Source of the DNA: Bacillus sp. Xin1
Lineage (GTDB): Bacteria > Bacillota > Bacilli > Bacillales > Bacillaceae_G
Direction of reading: 5' to 3'
Assembly: GCF_013314535.1 (NCBI RefSeq)
Contig: NZ_JABUAE010000002.1
Span: forward strand, 310,001-374,000
Length of the DNA stretch: 64,000 nt
Shown: positions 63,956-64,000 of the stretch, in pieces
Layout of the letters: each line of letters begins with the position of its first letter
Numbering within the stretch: the stretch's first letter is position 1
Notes under the pieces: model-generated
What the model was told of the DNA's origin: nothing
Seen by the model: only the letters and a program-made list of their open reading frames with translations
Databases searched by the model: none
Made by a program: the position numbers and the translations under genes

Positions 63956-64000
63956 TGAAAATTATAACAACAGTACAAGACATGCAACAAATTGCGAGCG
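63955..64000 (+). CDS. panC: Pantothenate synthetase, 5' end only
   Basis: ATG 63955 overlaps the panB TGA by one base, and the frame [15 protein letters not shown] is open to the window edge. Only 15 codons are present, so the call rests on the start of the protein and on the panB-panC-panD order usual in Bacillus. Confidence 0.75.
   Translation, partial: MKIITTVQDMQQIAS

Overview
The window is a chromosomal segment of a low-GC, spore-forming Firmicute. Gene content points to Bacillus: dacB-spmA-spmB, spoIVA, spoVIF-like, ypjB, bacillithiol genes bshB1/bshA and resABCDE. Gene order follows the B. subtilis block running from dacB/spmAB through res, ribU, fer, recQ/recS, gudB, cmk, der, spoIVA, hbs, hep, aro, qcr, dapB and cca to panB. 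Short dispersed elements with TTTAT ends, one of them 155 bp, match my recollection of the bcr1 repeat, which is specific to the B. cereus group. I therefore place it in the B. cereus group. The species is not decidable by eye; the decayed aromatic locus suggests a divergent or specialised member.

Layout: 1-3.3 kb superoxide dismutase and the sporulation set dacB-spmA-spmB; 3.6-10.8 kb rluB and the cytochrome c maturation and redox-sensing cluster resA-resB-resC / resD-resE; 10.8-11.4 kb a tandem DNA repeat; 11.4-15 kb cobalamin adenosyltransferase, an M23/LysM protein, an FMN riboswitch with ribU, and ferredoxin; 15-21.4 kb the ypbB-recQ-ypbD-ypbE-ypbG run, a MerR-type regulator and a MecA-family adaptor; 21.6-26.4 kb gudB behind a cre-like dyad, a broken small membrane gene, an amidase, the YpdA-type bacillithiol disulfide reductase and asparaginase; 26.5-35.7 kb ypfB, cmk, rpsA-like, fni, yphA, the YIEGIA gene pair, der, gpsA, spoVIF-like; 35.7-42.9 kb yphF-like lipoprotein, spoIVA, hbs, folE, hepS-menG-hepT, ndk; 43-47 kb the aromatic locus; 47-57 kb ypiA, ypiB, ypiF, the qcrABC menaquinol:cytochrome c reductase, ypjA/ypjB and others; 57-64 kb ypjD-dapB-mgsA-bshB1-bshA-cca-birA and the panB-panC start behind a structured leader.

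The genes combine into a respiratory theme (Res cytochrome c maturation, Qcr complex, menaquinone methylation and heptaprenyl side chain), low-molecular-weight thiol metabolism (bshA, bshB1, ypdA), cofactors (riboflavin uptake, biotin ligase, pantothenate, tetrahydrofolate entry) and sporulation.

The most notable observations are: (1) decay of the aromatic amino-acid locus. aroH is a multi-frameshift pseudogene, and tyrA plus the EPSP synthase gene are missing where expected, leaving only a 22-codon EPSP synthase tail in frame with its stop; (2) a panB leader with two GGATGAA modules and a mutually exclusive terminator, a good candidate for the pan RNA motif acting as an attenuator; (3) a MerR regulator whose B12-binding fold has lost the usual cobalamin-contacting residues; (4) a family-4-like uracil-DNA glycosylase with a single cysteine; (5) at least six bcr1-type elements and a second, unassigned repeat family.
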